From an uncultured Acetatifactor sp. (GTDB taxonomy: Bacteria > Bacillota > Clostridia > Lachnospirales > Lachnospiraceae): 59,301 nucleotides of DNA. The position numbers and the translations under genes are program-made. The first letter of the stretch is position 1. Every line of letters starts with the position of its first letter. Shown piece by piece: positions 16,810 through 26,582 of the stretch. The notes under the pieces were generated by a model. It made no database searches. It saw only the letters and a program-made list of their open reading frames with translations, and had not been told where the DNA came from. The stretch spans positions 1 to 59,301 of the forward strand of contig CANQNT010000019.1 of the NCBI GenBank assembly GCA_947625255.1. Reading direction: 5' to 3'.

Positions 16810-19089
16810 CTAAGCAGTCAACGGCCATGCGCAGGAATAAAGCGGATACAGCGAAAAATTTTGAGCAAACTCAAACTCAAGCGCCGCCAGAATAATTGGC
16901 GCGCAGAGGAGCAGCAGTCCGAAAAAAATAGCTTGCACATGGTTTTTCCGCCATCGCGACAATCCGATCATGATAAAAGCAAGCGCCAGTCCCACAACTG
17001 CCTGCAGAAGCACCTTCAGGCCAATGAGTGCCGCAATCGGTATGAACGACGGCAGAGCCTGACAGAACGGGATACTTTGTGCGGGAAACAACAGCCCATG
17101 AATCGGGAACACACGGGCAATGCTGATCCATCTGAAGACAAAGGGAAGCGCGAAAAACACAGAAGAGGCCAGTCCGCATACCGCGATTTTCCGGAAGATC
17201 ACACCGCGTTTCCCGCTGGCCGTGGCGCACAATAACGCCCACGCCCCACATTGGTACTCCATAGAAATCACATGACTGAAAGCAAGAATCACTCCTATCG
17301 TCAGAAGCAGGAAGTCACTCAGTACCCCTCCCCCTAACACGCCGAATAGGTATAAGTACCCGGTATCATAAACAAACTTGCCGCCGCCCGCGCGGACAAG
17401 CTCAAGCTGCTCCTCCGCCCTCTGAAATTCAGGATAAAATGCGGTAACCCCATACCACTTTGCTTTCATCGCATTCCCGGTTTCGCTGTCGATTTCACCG
17501 GAAGCAACTAATCTGTCGATGTTTTCAATTTCGGCAAACGCCTCCCTGTACCTTTCCGATTCCGCTTCCATCAAATCGGCTTTTTCCTCCGTCATTTCTC
17601 CTTCTAATTGAAGCATGATATTTTGATAGTATTGTTCCTGCGTCGTCAGAGTGTAGGTGCGGTTAAAGGTATTGTAACCGATGAGGAAACCAAATACCAA
17701 AAGTATGAGAAGCCCGTGATTCGTGACAAGAAGCTTATATCCTTCGTACCGAAATAATGAGGCATGAGGGTGAAAGCAAATAGTAATGGGCCGCGCAGTC
17801 TGCCTGAACCCAAGTTTCTCCCCCCTCACAAAGAACAGAAAACTGAGCGCGGCGCCGACCAAAAGGACAATACCGATGATAAGCCACGACAATGTGATTC
17901 GTGAAACAGGATAACCCCACAGATTCAGATTCAAGTAGGTACCATATATATCTTCAGCCCGTAAAGCTCCAAAAAGGTTGACATACTTGACCGTGTCTGC
18001 TTTTGAGGCCGCCGGGATCAAACGATAGAGCGCCCAGCTGACCGCCCATAGAAGCATCCCGCCGAAGTAGGGCAGCACCATGTTTTCTGAAAGAATACAG
18101 AAAGCGGTCAAAACCGCGCCGACAGCAAATAATACCAGCGCCTTTGTAACAACAGACAGCGCGATAAACTCTAAAATACTGACAGGCAGGCTGCTTTCCA
18201 GGTACGGCGCCAACGATTGAAGCTTTGCCGTGACATCACACCACCCGGAAGCAAAGCCATAATACAGGCAGTTTGAAAAATAGAGGAAAGCCGCCGAGGA
18301 AAGGCAGTGGATCAGAAGCGCCAAAAGTTTCGAGGCGATGCAAAATCCCCTTCCATACATGGTACTGCGGGTGATGTAAAATAAGCCTTTTTGCTTTTCA
18401 TCGGTGATCAGACCTCCAATGAACAAAAAGGACAGCAGGATTAAGAGAATGTCTGTCCACACATTTTTCATTGCGGACACAACGGGTTTTGACGGAGTCC
18501 ATTTGATTCCGTCGGAAGATAAGGATTTGAAATCCTCCGCGCTCTTCTCAATATTTCTGGACGCAAAGCTGTCCGTATCCTGCGACGCGAAAACAGAAAT
18601 CCCATTCAGAGTCTCCTTCCTTTTCTGAACGGAGTCAAGCCAGGAATCATAGTCCGCAGCCTTTCCTTCCTCAGCGTACATTTCACTGATGAACCTGCTC
18701 TCCAGCTCCAAGGAATCCGTATAGCGCAGGAAACTGCCGGATTCATATAGATCGTAGTAGGTTTCAAATACGCCGGGATTTTCGGCCATTTCCTGATCGG
18801 CAAAGCCTACGCCGATTTCACTGTTTCGCATAGCCAGAATCTGGCCTACAAAAGACACGCCGTCAATGGTTTGCTTTAAGTTTGCCACAAAGGTTTCCTT
18901 CTCCGTTTCCGTCATTCCCGCAGTATCAGCCGAGAACAATTTGTAGGAACGAAGCTCCGGCGTCCTATTATCACCGAGATTTGTGTACCACAGAAAAAAG
19001 AGATTGACCAACAGCAACACACAGGCCGCAAACTGATAGCTGCGTTTATACCATACTTTTTGCAATTCAAAGAATGTCAACCGGCCCAT
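16810..19089 (-). CDS. Large ABC transporter permease (ABC-2 type) of the sensor-lipoprotein module
   Basis: A 759-residue membrane protein with two copies of a similar layout: one helix near the N-terminus (about 17-37), a long extracellular domain of about 170 residues, then a bundle of helices, followed by a second soluble domain (about 480-600) and further helices to the C-terminus. No ATPase motif is present. I start at 19089 because GGAGGAAAAAG precedes that ATG; it overlaps the ATPase gene by 23 bases. It lies last in an operon with a two-component system and a lipoprotein, an arrangement seen for antimicrobial-peptide or cell-envelope stress exporters, but its substrate is not shown by sequence. 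Confidence 0.75.
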   Translation of the reverse strand: MGRLTFFELQKVWYKRSYQFAACVLLLVNLFFLWYTNLGDNRTPELRSYKLFSADTAGMTETEKETFVANLKQTIDGVSFVGQILAMRNSEIGVGFADQEMAENPGVFETYYDLYESGSFLRYTDSLELESRFISEMYAEEGKAADYDSWLDSVQKRKETLNGISVFASQDTDSFASRNIEKSAEDFKSLSSDGIKWTPSKPVVSAMKNVWTDILLILLSFLFIGGLITDEKQKGLFYITRSTMYGRGFCIASKLLALLIHCLSSAAFLYFSNCLYYGFASGWCDVTAKLQSLAPYLESSLPVSILEFIALSVVTKALVLFAVGAVLTAFCILSENMVLPYFGGMLLWAVSWALYRLIPAASKADTVKYVNLFGALRAEDIYGTYLNLNLWGYPVSRITLSWLIIGIVLLVGAALSFLFFVRGEKLGFRQTARPITICFHPHASLFRYEGYKLLVTNHGLLILLVFGFLIGYNTFNRTYTLTTQEQYYQNIMLQLEGEMTEEKADLMEAESERYREAFAEIENIDRLVASGEIDSETGNAMKAKWYGVTAFYPEFQRAEEQLELVRAGGGKFVYDTGYLYLFGVLGGGVLSDFLLLTIGVILAFSHVISMEYQCGAWALLCATASGKRGVIFRKIAVCGLASSVFFALPFVFRWISIARVFPIHGLLFPAQSIPFCQALPSFIPIAALIGLKVLLQAVVGLALAFIMIGLSRWRKNHVQAIFFGLLLLCAPIILAALEFEFAQNFSLYPLYSCAWPLTA

Positions 19090-19807
19090 CTTTTTCCTCC
19101 TCCCCAAAGAGCCGCATATATACATCTTCAAGCCCCGAGGCCTGATATTTGCGGCAGAGATCGCCCACGGCCGCATGGTCAATGACCTTGCCGGATTTTA
19201 TCAATATGATCTCTTTTGCTATGGATTCAATATCAGAAACAACATGGGTGGAGATCAGAATGATCTTATCTCCGGCGAGGGCGGAAATCCGTTCACGGAT
19301 CCTCACTCGTTCCTTAGGGTCAAGTCCGGCCGTTGGCTCGTCCAGAATGATCAGTTTGGGGTCGCCGAGGATAGCCTGAGCAATTAAAATACGCTGTTTC
19401 ATACCGCCTGAGTAAGTCCCGATCGAGCGGTCAGCGGCCTCGGTCATGTTGACATAGGATAATACGCGCGTAACTTCATTGCCGATTTCCTTTTTGGTGA
19501 TACCTTTCAACGTCGCCATATAAGCCAAAAAGCGCCGCCCGGAAAAAGTGTCGTACATACCGTTTTGCTGGGGAGCATAGCCCAATAAGGCACGGTAGGA
19601 CGCGCCCAATTTGCCGATATCCTCGCCGTTCCATTTCACAGTTCCGCTGCCTGGGCGGAGATTGCCGGTTATAATATTCATCAGCGTGGATTTCCCGGCC
19701 CCATTAGGGCCGAGAAGTCCGTAAATTCCGTTATCCAGCGCCAGAGAAACGTTATCCAGCGCCTTTTTTTCCTTATATTTCTTTGAAATTTCACATAGCA
19801 TCAACAT
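19067..19807 (-). CDS. ABC transporter ATP-binding protein
   Basis: A 246-residue ATPase. Walker A GPNGAGKS is near residue 33, Q-loop YAPQQNGMYD, signature YSGGMKQR, Walker B LIILDEPTAGLD and the histidine loop ISTHVVSDI are all intact. The GMKQR signature and the 240-residue length match ABC-2 type exporters (NatA/CcmA/BcrA class). It starts two bases before the end of the lipoprotein gene and overlaps the permease gene by 23 bases, so it is the ATPase of that permease. Confidence 0.92.
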   Translation of the reverse strand: MLMLCEISKKYKEKKALDNVSLALDNGIYGLLGPNGAGKSTLMNIITGNLRPGSGTVKWNGEDIGKLGASYRALLGYAPQQNGMYDTFSGRRFLAYMATLKGITKKEIGNEVTRVLSYVNMTEAADRSIGTYSGGMKQRILIAQAILGDPKLIILDEPTAGLDPKERVRIRERISALAGDKIILISTHVVSDIESIAKEIILIKSGKVIDHAAVGDLCRKYQASGLEDVYMRLFGEEEKDGPVDIL

Positions 19808-19809
19808 CG

Positions 19810-21300
19810 TTACCGTCCACTCCCAATCATTTGAATCGGCGCGAAATTGTCTCTGCCCGCAAACAGATCCTCCTTACTGATAAGCGCGTATTTGTAGCCA
19901 TGGACTGTATAGGAGCCATCACTTTTCGGCGTCACATCGCTGTCGTAAATGGTCAGGACTTGATCGTCTGTTGCCGCAATGATTTCCAGGCTCCATCCGG
20001 TAGATTGATTAACAAGTCCGCAATGGCTGATTTCGCCGGTATCCGTATTGATAAAATAAAGGGTGCGGTCATCGTCATCGCGGGTATAGATTCGATCCCC
20101 GAGAATGCCCCAAATGGAATCCTGAGAAATGGTACACAATGTGTTTTGCTCCGCCGTCCGCAAATCCACGCTTATGATTTTGCCGTCCCCACTCACGGAA
20201 TAATACAATTTGTTTTCGTCCACCGCATAGCTCCTGGCTTTTGGCGCATATACGCGCAAGATTTCGTTGAGGGAACCGCTGTCAACATCAAGCGTCGCAA
20301 AAACATCGGCGGAATTGCCGTAGATGGATCTGTCATCGGAATGCTTTTCCTGCGCCGAAAGTTCGCGTCCGAAATCAATCCCGTATAAAACCAGTTTCCG
20401 CCCTGTGCAGCCGATGACATCCCAGTCGATGGCATCGCCAAAATCCATGGAAATGAGTACGGTTTCCTTTCCCGAAGAGAGATCAAGATAAATCAGGTTC
20501 CGCTCAGAAGAAGTCTGATAAGTATTGCCGCCGCCCTGTTCCGTAGTCACTTTTTTCGTAATCAGGTAGAATCCTTTCGCGTCTCCCAGAACGAGGTCCT
20601 CCACCGTGGCGGAAGAATCAAACGTATGTATCTTTTCCCGATTTGTGCCATCCAGGTTCGCCCGGTAAAGCACCGTCGGCGCAGCTTCAACGGCGACGCC
20701 GGAATTGCCGTCCAAAACACCCATCACGGCGGAACCGTCGTGATCCTGCTCCTTGCTCAGAATATACAGGCTGTCGTTCATCGCAAAAAGCGCGGTCGAG
20801 AAAGCAAATTCATCGGTGGGGAAAACCGACGTACAATCAGCGGTATTGTGGGTGCAGGCCGCATTGCTGCATAGATAGATTTCCTGCCGGGTGGCAAAAT
20901 CCATATACATGAGGCGCATGGCATCACGTCCGTCAGCGAGCCGGTCTCCTTCTAAAGTCAGATAGTAATATCCGTTTTCAGTGTAACTCGCAGCATACTG
21001 CCCTTGCATATGGTAAAGCAAAGATAGATCTCCTCCGGAACTCTCACTCTGACTTGTCTCCGGATTGCCTGTTTCCTGATTGCCTGTTTCCTGATTGCCT
21101 GTTCCCGGACTGCCTGTTCCCGGACTGCCTGTTCCCGGACTGCTTCCTTCCTCGATTTCCTCCAACGTTTCCGATTCCACCGCGATCTTTTGCAGACCGC
21201 TTCCGGTTAAGGAGCCGGAGCCCTTGGCAGCGGCCTCACCACAGCCTCCAAGGGAAAGCAATATGCCAAGCGCAAGTAATACACACATCCGTTTCTTCAT
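19810..21300 (-). CDS. Surface lipoprotein with a repetitive linker and beta-propeller-like body
   Basis: A 496-residue lipoprotein with a signal peptide and lipobox LGGC (C20). Residues about 55-85 are a low-complexity Gly/Ser/Pro/Glu/Thr linker encoded by 15-bp tandem repeats. The remainder is built of repeated four-strand blocks (examples: LYYSVSGDGKIISVDLRTAE, RTLYFINTDTGEIS) resembling DUF5050/TolB-like propellers. It sits between the two-component genes and the ABC genes in one operon, suggesting an extracellular sensor or substrate-presenting partner of the transporter. Function is inferred from context only. Confidence 0.7.
   Translation of the reverse strand: MKKRMCVLLALGILLSLGGCGEAAAKGSGSLTGSGLQKIAVESETLEEIEEGSSPGTGSPGTGSPGTGNQETGNQETGNPETSQSESSGGDLSLLYHMQGQYAASYTENGYYYLTLEGDRLADGRDAMRLMYMDFATRQEIYLCSNAACTHNTADCTSVFPTDEFAFSTALFAMNDSLYILSKEQDHDGSAVMGVLDGNSGVAVEAAPTVLYRANLDGTNREKIHTFDSSATVEDLVLGDAKGFYLITKKVTTEQGGGNTYQTSSERNLIYLDLSSGKETVLISMDFGDAIDWDVIGCTGRKLVLYGIDFGRELSAQEKHSDDRSIYGNSADVFATLDVDSGSLNEILRVYAPKARSYAVDENKLYYSVSGDGKIISVDLRTAEQNTLCTISQDSIWGILGDRIYTRDDDDRTLYFINTDTGEISHCGLVNQSTGWSLEIIAATDDQVLTIYDSDVTPKSDGSYTVHGYKYALISKEDLFAGRDNFAPIQMIGSGR
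21061..21150. repeat. Six tandem 15-bp repeats in the lipoprotein linker
   Basis: Ninety bases made of six 15-base units of the type CGGACTGCCTGTTCC, with two sub-variants. They encode five-residue repeats (GSPGT, GNQET) in the spacer between the lipid anchor and the propeller. The period is a multiple of three, so linker length can vary without loss of frame. Confidence 0.93.
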
Positions 21301-21371
21301 AAAAAATGACCTCCTTGTAGCATCAATAATGATTTACAAAGAGATCATAACGCGGAAAGGTCAAGAAACGG

Positions 21372-22685
21372 TCAAACTTCAAGGATTATTTTTACGATCG
21401 CTCCATGGGGCTGTCTGTTTCCAAGCTCCAGCCGCCCTCCGTGCTTTTGGCAAAGAACCCGGCTGATCGTCAGTCCCATCCCACAATGTCCGTTTTCATC
21501 CGCCGCGGGCATCAGCAATCGATTCCCGCTCTTTAATATTTCTTCCGAAAAACCGTCGCCGTCGTCCGCGACGGAAATGACAAGCTTCTTATTTTGCAGG
21601 GCAAAGGACAGTTCCATTTTTTCTCTTGCGAACCTTATAGCGTTGTTCAGAACATTTTCAAGAATGCGGCAAAGAATCGCGGCGTCTATTGAAATCATAT
21701 CGAAAGGCGCCGCGCCTGCCATCATTAGAGTTTTTCCGGCCTCAGAAGCCATAAGGGTCAAATCAGCGGTAATATCCGAAATCAGTTCATCGGCAGAGAC
21801 CTGTTCGCGATGGATTTCTATATCGTCCAACTGATTGATCGCCCTGACCGATTCCGTATATTGCTCCATTCGTTTGGCGGCTTTCTCAATGTTGCAGGTG
21901 ATTTCCCCGATCCTCCGCGGCGTCAGGTCATTTGTCTGCAAATGGATCTGTAAATACTCTGTATATCCCTCAATGATGGCAATGGGGTTTCTCAAATCGT
22001 GCGCTATGGAGGCCTGTATCATTTTTCTTTCCTCAATCATTTTCCACAGCCTGCGGTTATTCTCACTCAGCGCCTGCCGCATCTTCTCAAAGGAGCGGCA
22101 CAGCTCGCCGAGCTCGTTTCCCAAACCGCATGTGACGGTGAAGTCCAAATCCTGCCGGCTGATATGCTGTGCGGCATCGTCCAGAGCCTTGATGGCCGGC
22201 GCAAGCTTTTTTCGGTAAAACCACATAGCACACAAAAGAAAGCCCGCAATGGAGTACGCGGCGGGCAGCGCCCCCATGGCGATCCCTGCCCCGATATACG
22301 CCAGTTTCCGCCGGGGACCGTTCCATCCGATGCCGTAGTTCACACTCTCCACAGAGAGCCTGAACTTGTCCAATTCGTATTTCTCGGTAACAGGTACGCC
22401 GTTCTCAATACTATTTATAAACGGAATCCCCTGCCGCTCCCCGCTGTCCACTTCAAAACGCGTCGCGGCCAAGTCCTCCACGCCGTCCTGCCTTTGGTAT
22501 CCTATGTGAATCATCACATGGTTCGTGCCGGGCACCAACCACTTCTGAAACAGCCTGCAGCCGTAAATCGTCCCGGCGGACACCGCCGCCACCGACAAAA
22601 GCGTGACCGCCACCGCCACAAAAAATTCCATCTTCAGTGACTTTTTTCCAGCTCTCAATCTTTCCACGTATAGCCGACTCCCCAT
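21372..22685 (-). CDS. Sensor histidine kinase
   Basis: A kinase of up to 437 residues. Two membrane segments (about 20-42 and 132-157) flank an extracellular domain of about 90 residues. A HAMP-like segment (about 158-212) leads to the H-box IAHDLRNPIA with H229, an N-box (ENVLNNAIRFA), G1 (DDGDGFSEE) and G2 (GMGLTIS). The start is uncertain: the ATG at 22685 lacks a ribosome binding site and overlaps the regulator by 31 bases. A TTG at 22658 overlapping the regulator stop as TTGA, or the ATG at 22631, are alternatives. It pairs with the upstream response regulator. Confidence 0.88.
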   Translation of the reverse strand: MGSRLYVERLRAGKKSLKMEFFVAVAVTLLSVAAVSAGTIYGCRLFQKWLVPGTNHVMIHIGYQRQDGVEDLAATRFEVDSGERQGIPFINSIENGVPVTEKYELDKFRLSVESVNYGIGWNGPRRKLAYIGAGIAMGALPAAYSIAGFLLCAMWFYRKKLAPAIKALDDAAQHISRQDLDFTVTCGLGNELGELCRSFEKMRQALSENNRRLWKMIEERKMIQASIAHDLRNPIAIIEGYTEYLQIHLQTNDLTPRRIGEITCNIEKAAKRMEQYTESVRAINQLDDIEIHREQVSADELISDITADLTLMASEAGKTLMMAGAAPFDMISIDAAILCRILENVLNNAIRFAREKMELSFALQNKKLVISVADDGDGFSEEILKSGNRLLMPAADENGHCGMGLTISRVLCQKHGGRLELGNRQPHGAIVKIILEV

Positions 22686-23332
22686 ATTGTTTCGATATAT
22701 TCGCGCCGCGTTGCCTCTCGCAGTTTTACACGAATCTTTCTGATGTGTTCCTTTACCACATTGCTGTCTCCTTCCGCGTCAAAGCCCCAAACCGCTTCAT
22801 AAAGGCGTTCTTTGTCAAAAATCTGACCTCTGTATGTCATCAGGTATTCTATTAGATCAAACTCTTTTTTGGAAAAAGAGAGTTCTTCTTCCTTGTAACA
22901 CACACGCCGCTCGGTTAGATTTACAAGCAGACCGTCGGCGGTAGTCAGGACGGAAACTCTATTTTGGTTTCTCTCATCCCGTCGCAGATGGGCGGCAACC
23001 CGCGCGGTCAGTTCTTTTAGGCTGAACGGTTTCGTGATATAATCATCGCCCCCAAATTGCAGTCCGTTGATTTTATCCTGTTCCGTAATCCGTGCCGTTA
23101 AAAAAATGATGGGGCAGACAACATGATCGCGAATATTCCGGCACAGCTCCAAACCGTCAATACCGGGCATATTGATGTCAAGCAGAATCAGGTCGGGCTT
23201 ATTCTGTAATTGCGTCAAGGCCGCCCCGCCGTTATTGGCAACAAGCGGCTCGTACCCACAATCCCGTAAATGCTCAGACAGCAAATCAGTCAACATTTTT
23301 TCATCATCAACGATAAGTATTTGATGGGCCAT
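22655..23332 (-). CDS. OmpR-type response regulator
   Basis: A 225-residue regulator. The receiver shows D9-D10, phospho-acceptor D52 (LLDINMPG), T79 (FLTAR) and K101 (ITKPFS). The winged-helix effector shows LSFSKKEFDLIEYLM and VVKEHIRKIRVKL. I start at 23332 (MAHQILIVDDE) because AGGA precedes it at proper spacing; the 45-residue upstream extension reads through a leader with no family resemblance. It is the first gene of the five-gene module, which it presumably controls. A palindrome, GGCTTAAGCC (23398-23407), about 65 bases upstream is a possible site. Confidence 0.92.
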   Translation of the reverse strand: MAHQILIVDDEKMLTDLLSEHLRDCGYEPLVANNGGAALTQLQNKPDLILLDINMPGIDGLELCRNIRDHVVCPIIFLTARITEQDKINGLQFGGDDYITKPFSLKELTARVAAHLRRDERNQNRVSVLTTADGLLVNLTERRVCYKEEELSFSKKEFDLIEYLMTYRGQIFDKERLYEAVWGFDAEGDSNVVKEHIRKIRVKLREATRREYIETIWGVGYTWKD

Positions 23333-23493
23333 TGTTTTTCCTGCCTCTCCTTTGCAAGTTCTGCTTCTTAGTCCGACACATTTCCCAAGGGGTAACCGGC
23401 TTAAGCCAGCGTAGGGATGCGGGTCGCCGGTAATGATCCTTGCATCGCGGACACCCACGATATTCATGACGCGGCCGGGAAGTCCTCATTGCC

Positions 23494-25689
23494 CTATTTT
23501 CTGCTCATTTCCTCCGTCAGCAGGTAGGGCAGATTGGCAGGCTGATTGTAAGCAGTATTCTGCCATGCCACTCCTTCCCGATATGTGGTATTCGTCAGCA
23601 GACAGGGGAACACATAATCCGTCGAAATGTTAGTGCTGTATATCTCAATCTTGCCGCGATCGTCCTTATCACGCGCTATGAATTCCTCTCTCCAGTCGCC
23701 ATATAAATCCGCCAGCAGTCCAGGATTTCCTTTCGTGCTGTTGTTTGTCATGGACTGCTTCGCCTCATACAAAACAGTAGTCTTGCCGTTCTCATAATCC
23801 CACTTCTGCACCTGGGGATTATAATGATCCTTGTCATTGTAATCAAACAGCTCCATCAACAGATCGCCATCCCAGTACATGGAGAAATTTTTACTGGGGG
23901 TAGACGCGGATATTTGCTCACCCGCGCTATTGTACATCGCCTCGGCCCATACCTCCGCTCCGGGATAACGGGGGTCTACATCCGCCGCCATCCCTCTGCC
24001 GGTATCTTTGCCGGTATATACGCCAAAGAGGATTTCACCGGTAGCCGCATCATGGAGCTCATAGCCGTATTTTGCAGTCTTTACCTCATGAACATCAAAT
24101 ACCTCGATCCTGCCGTCATTATTCCAGTCGCTGACATGCATCGCGTCACCATGTCCCAAGCCGGTCGCATACATAGGCTGACCATCGTTATCTATTGCCA
24201 TAGCGCCATAAATAATCTCATCATAGCCATCGCCGTCCACATCATTTATAGAAAGATTATGATTCCCCTGACCGGCAAATGTATCTCCGTTAGGCGCATC
24301 AAATATCCACTGATTCTCCAGCTTGCCATCGATCAGCTTCCATGCGGTAATCGCACTACGCCCATAATAGCCGCGGCAAAAAACAGCGCTTGCAGAACCG
24401 TCATCCAAATAAGCGGTAGCCGCCAGGAAACGATCAACACGATTGGCATAAGCAGTGTTCTCGCTCTTTCCCCAGTTGCTGTTTAAATACAACCCCGTTT
24501 GGGGATCAATGTCACCTCTGGCAGGCAGATATTCCACGGTGTCAATGATCTCGCCTGTCTGCCCGTTAAAGGCCGTCAAATATTCCTGGCCCTGAACGAT
24601 CTTTCCCAACGTACCGCCATTACCGTCCGAACCGCTATGATTCCGGAAATCATATGTCTCAAACGTTCCAGCCACGTCAATTGGCAAATCCTTTACACTG
24701 ACGGCTCCCACATGCCCGGTTTCTTCCAGCTTTGCATTAAAAGTGGTACTTCCATCCGCGGTCTTACAGATAAGTTCCGCCTTGCCATCCCCGTCATAGT
24801 CCCATACCTGGAACTGCGTATAATGCGCTCCGGAACGGATATTCAGGCCCAGATCGATACGCCACATCAAAGTTGCGGCGCCCGCGGCAATATCCAGATC
24901 ATAGGCATCCAAAATAGTGGTGCCTGTATAACCGCCGTAAGAATTATCCTGGGCATTGTCAGGATACCACTTTACAATCAGTTCAAGCTGGCCGTCACCG
25001 TCCAGATCGCCTACCGACATATCATTAGCGGTATAAGCGGTCACCGAACCATCAGGCATCTTCTGTTCGGCCGGAAGCTGCAGGGCAAACTGCTGATAAA
25101 CATCTCCCCATGCCTTCGTTTCTTCTCCCGCGGCGGAAATACCGGTGCTGGCGGTCAGCCTGTAGGTATCGCCGGATTTTCCTTCCGCGTCCATGAAATT
25201 GGTAAGGCTGCCGGTATAGACTTCCTGACCGTTTCGTTCCAGGGTAAACACAATATCGGCCGGATCTTCCTCGTAACATCTCCAGCTTACAAAAACGCCC
25301 TCCTGCGCTTTTACCGCTACAAGCGCGCGATCAGAATAGCTTTCCGCCGGCGCATATGTACCGATCGAAGTTAATTCACCATATACGGTCCTGATCTTCT
25401 CATCCGCCTTATCATCTTCCTTCCCGGAATCCCCCGAACCAGAAGATGCCGTTGCGCCGGTGCTTTCTGTCGTTCCGGTACTCTCGGCAGTTTCCTGACT
25501 CTCTGTATTTCCAGTGCTTTCTTCACCCATGTCGCTCTTCGTGCTTTTATCGCTTTCGGAATTCTCCGTCCCGTCCTGGGTTTGCCCGGAAGTAACCCTA
25601 CCATCATCCACCGCGGCTTTACCGCAAGATGCCAGTACCAGCGCTGCCGCCATGAAAAGCGCCAATATTTTAACAGTCTTCAATTTCAT
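23494..25689 (-). CDS. PL11 rhamnogalacturonan lyase, secreted lipoprotein (YesW/YesX-like)
   Basis: A 731-residue enzyme predicted to cut the rhamnogalacturonan-I backbone by beta-elimination at the cell surface. A signal peptide ends in lipobox LASC (C22). A Ser/Thr/Glu linker (about 25-100) follows, then a fibronectin-like beta domain (about 120-170), then the PL11 eight-bladed propeller with repeated calcium-type motifs GDLDGDGQLE, DYDGDGKAE, NDVDGDGYDE and DWNNDGRIE. The segment LGLNIRSGAHYTQF is highly characteristic of YesW-type lyases. It has GGAGAGG before the ATG and its own promoter (25738-25766). It works with the galactan operon next to it, since galactan is a side chain of this polymer. 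Confidence 0.9.
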   Translation of the reverse strand: MKLKTVKILALFMAAALVLASCGKAAVDDGRVTSGQTQDGTENSESDKSTKSDMGEESTGNTESQETAESTGTTESTGATASSGSGDSGKEDDKADEKIRTVYGELTSIGTYAPAESYSDRALVAVKAQEGVFVSWRCYEEDPADIVFTLERNGQEVYTGSLTNFMDAEGKSGDTYRLTASTGISAAGEETKAWGDVYQQFALQLPAEQKMPDGSVTAYTANDMSVGDLDGDGQLELIVKWYPDNAQDNSYGGYTGTTILDAYDLDIAAGAATLMWRIDLGLNIRSGAHYTQFQVWDYDGDGKAELICKTADGSTTFNAKLEETGHVGAVSVKDLPIDVAGTFETYDFRNHSGSDGNGGTLGKIVQGQEYLTAFNGQTGEIIDTVEYLPARGDIDPQTGLYLNSNWGKSENTAYANRVDRFLAATAYLDDGSASAVFCRGYYGRSAITAWKLIDGKLENQWIFDAPNGDTFAGQGNHNLSINDVDGDGYDEIIYGAMAIDNDGQPMYATGLGHGDAMHVSDWNNDGRIEVFDVHEVKTAKYGYELHDAATGEILFGVYTGKDTGRGMAADVDPRYPGAEVWAEAMYNSAGEQISASTPSKNFSMYWDGDLLMELFDYNDKDHYNPQVQKWDYENGKTTVLYEAKQSMTNNSTKGNPGLLADLYGDWREEFIARDKDDRGKIEIYSTNISTDYVFPCLLTNTTYREGVAWQNTAYNQPANLPYLLTEEMSRK

Positions 25690-25737
25690 TTTCCTCTCCT
25701 TCCACTCCTACCTCGAGATAAATTGCATTACATTTTT

Positions 25738-25766
25738 ATTTTAACATGGCGCATCCTTGTTTACAA
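25738..25766 (-). promoter_or_regulatory. Promoter of the PL11 lyase gene
   Basis: Minus-strand TTGTAA (25766-25761), 17 bases, TAAAAT (25743-25738), about 48 bases before the start codon. It indicates that the lyase is transcribed separately from the galactan operon upstream. Confidence 0.6.
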
Positions 25767-25968
25767 TATCAAAAACACATTTATCGGCGGCAATGGGTAG
25801 TTTCAGTTCCACCCTTTTTCCTCCTGTGCATCTATGCGCCAATCCGGTTCCATTTCTGATGCTGTCCATGGGATCTTTTTGACAGAATTGGCATGCCCTA
25901 TTGCAGCAGGAACAGGGAAGCGGCAAGGCGCTTGCCGGCACTGCAACGGGACTATGCTACAGCCATAA

Positions 25969-26005
25969 AGAACCGCAGACGCTCCATTCAGCTGCCTGCG
26001 GTTCT
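25969..26005 (-). terminator. Terminator hairpin after the Rpn remnant
   Basis: A perfect 10-bp stem, AGAACCGCAG (25969-25978) with CTGCGGTTCT (25996-26005), followed on the minus strand by TTTATGG. It lies just beyond the stop of the Rpn-like fragment and separates it from the PL11 gene. A second small hairpin (CGGCAAG/CTTGCCG, 25921-25937) follows. Nothing else is recognised in 25767-25968. Confidence 0.6.
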
Positions 26006-26020
26006 CCTTGTCTATCCTTG

Positions 26021-26566
26021 TTATTTCATATACGCCATATATTCCTTCTCAAACACAGAACGCTCTATGTTCGCCCTTTTTGCCGCTTCCGCAATAGAAA
26101 GCAGGATGTCTTTTACAAAACCAAAAAGAATCTCTAATGCCCCCTCACGCTTACCTTCCTGGATGCCTTCCTGCAACCCTTTATCATAAATCCCCGTACT
26201 CAGATTACACGCCTGACTCACCTCCCGACTGATTTCCTCTGTTACCTCGATATGAAACTCATCTGACAAAACAACTTTTTTCTCTTCTGCCGACCTTTCC
26301 GTGGAAAATACCTTGCTCTGGATTTCAATGTTCACGATAATCTCCATTCGGTCATCTCCGCCCGGCACCCGGACCAGGAAACGGATATCATACTACGGTA
26401 CCTTCCCTGACGGAAATGTCCTCCGTAGGCATCCCTTCAATCCGGTCGCTGCCGTTCAGCGTTTCCTTCCATTCTCCAGAACGTACGGTATCGGATGATC
26501 CTGATGAACCGCCGCCTCACTGATTTGCGGCGTTCCTTCTATGAATTCCCCGTCAATCTGCTTCAC
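26021..26566 (-). pseudogene. Decayed Rpn-family (PD-(D/E)XK nuclease transposase-like) gene
   Basis: Pieces of one protein lie in different frames. The 5' piece (from GTG at 26566) reads VKQIDGEFIEGTPQIS, then shifts frame into NGSDRIEGMPTEDISVREGTV, a typical Rpn N-terminal phrase. A second break near 26395 leads to the last open part (26021-26368), which ends in GLQEGIQEGKREGALE, a charged segment usual near Rpn C-termini. The central nuclease core is missing. Rpn proteins act as recombination-promoting nucleases. This copy cannot be functional. Confidence 0.7.
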
Positions 26567-26582
26567 CGGAATATCTGTGACA

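Noticed and set aside
21061..21150. Could the 15-bp repeats be iterons of an origin?
   Set aside because: They are in frame inside a lipoprotein linker, GC-rich, and no replication gene is nearby.
23390..23425. Plus-strand CCGGCTTAAGCCAGCGTAGGGA resembling the 3' end of a TPP riboswitch
   Set aside because: The other conserved TPP blocks (such as GCTGAGA) are missing and no thiamine gene follows on that strand; similarity is probably chance.
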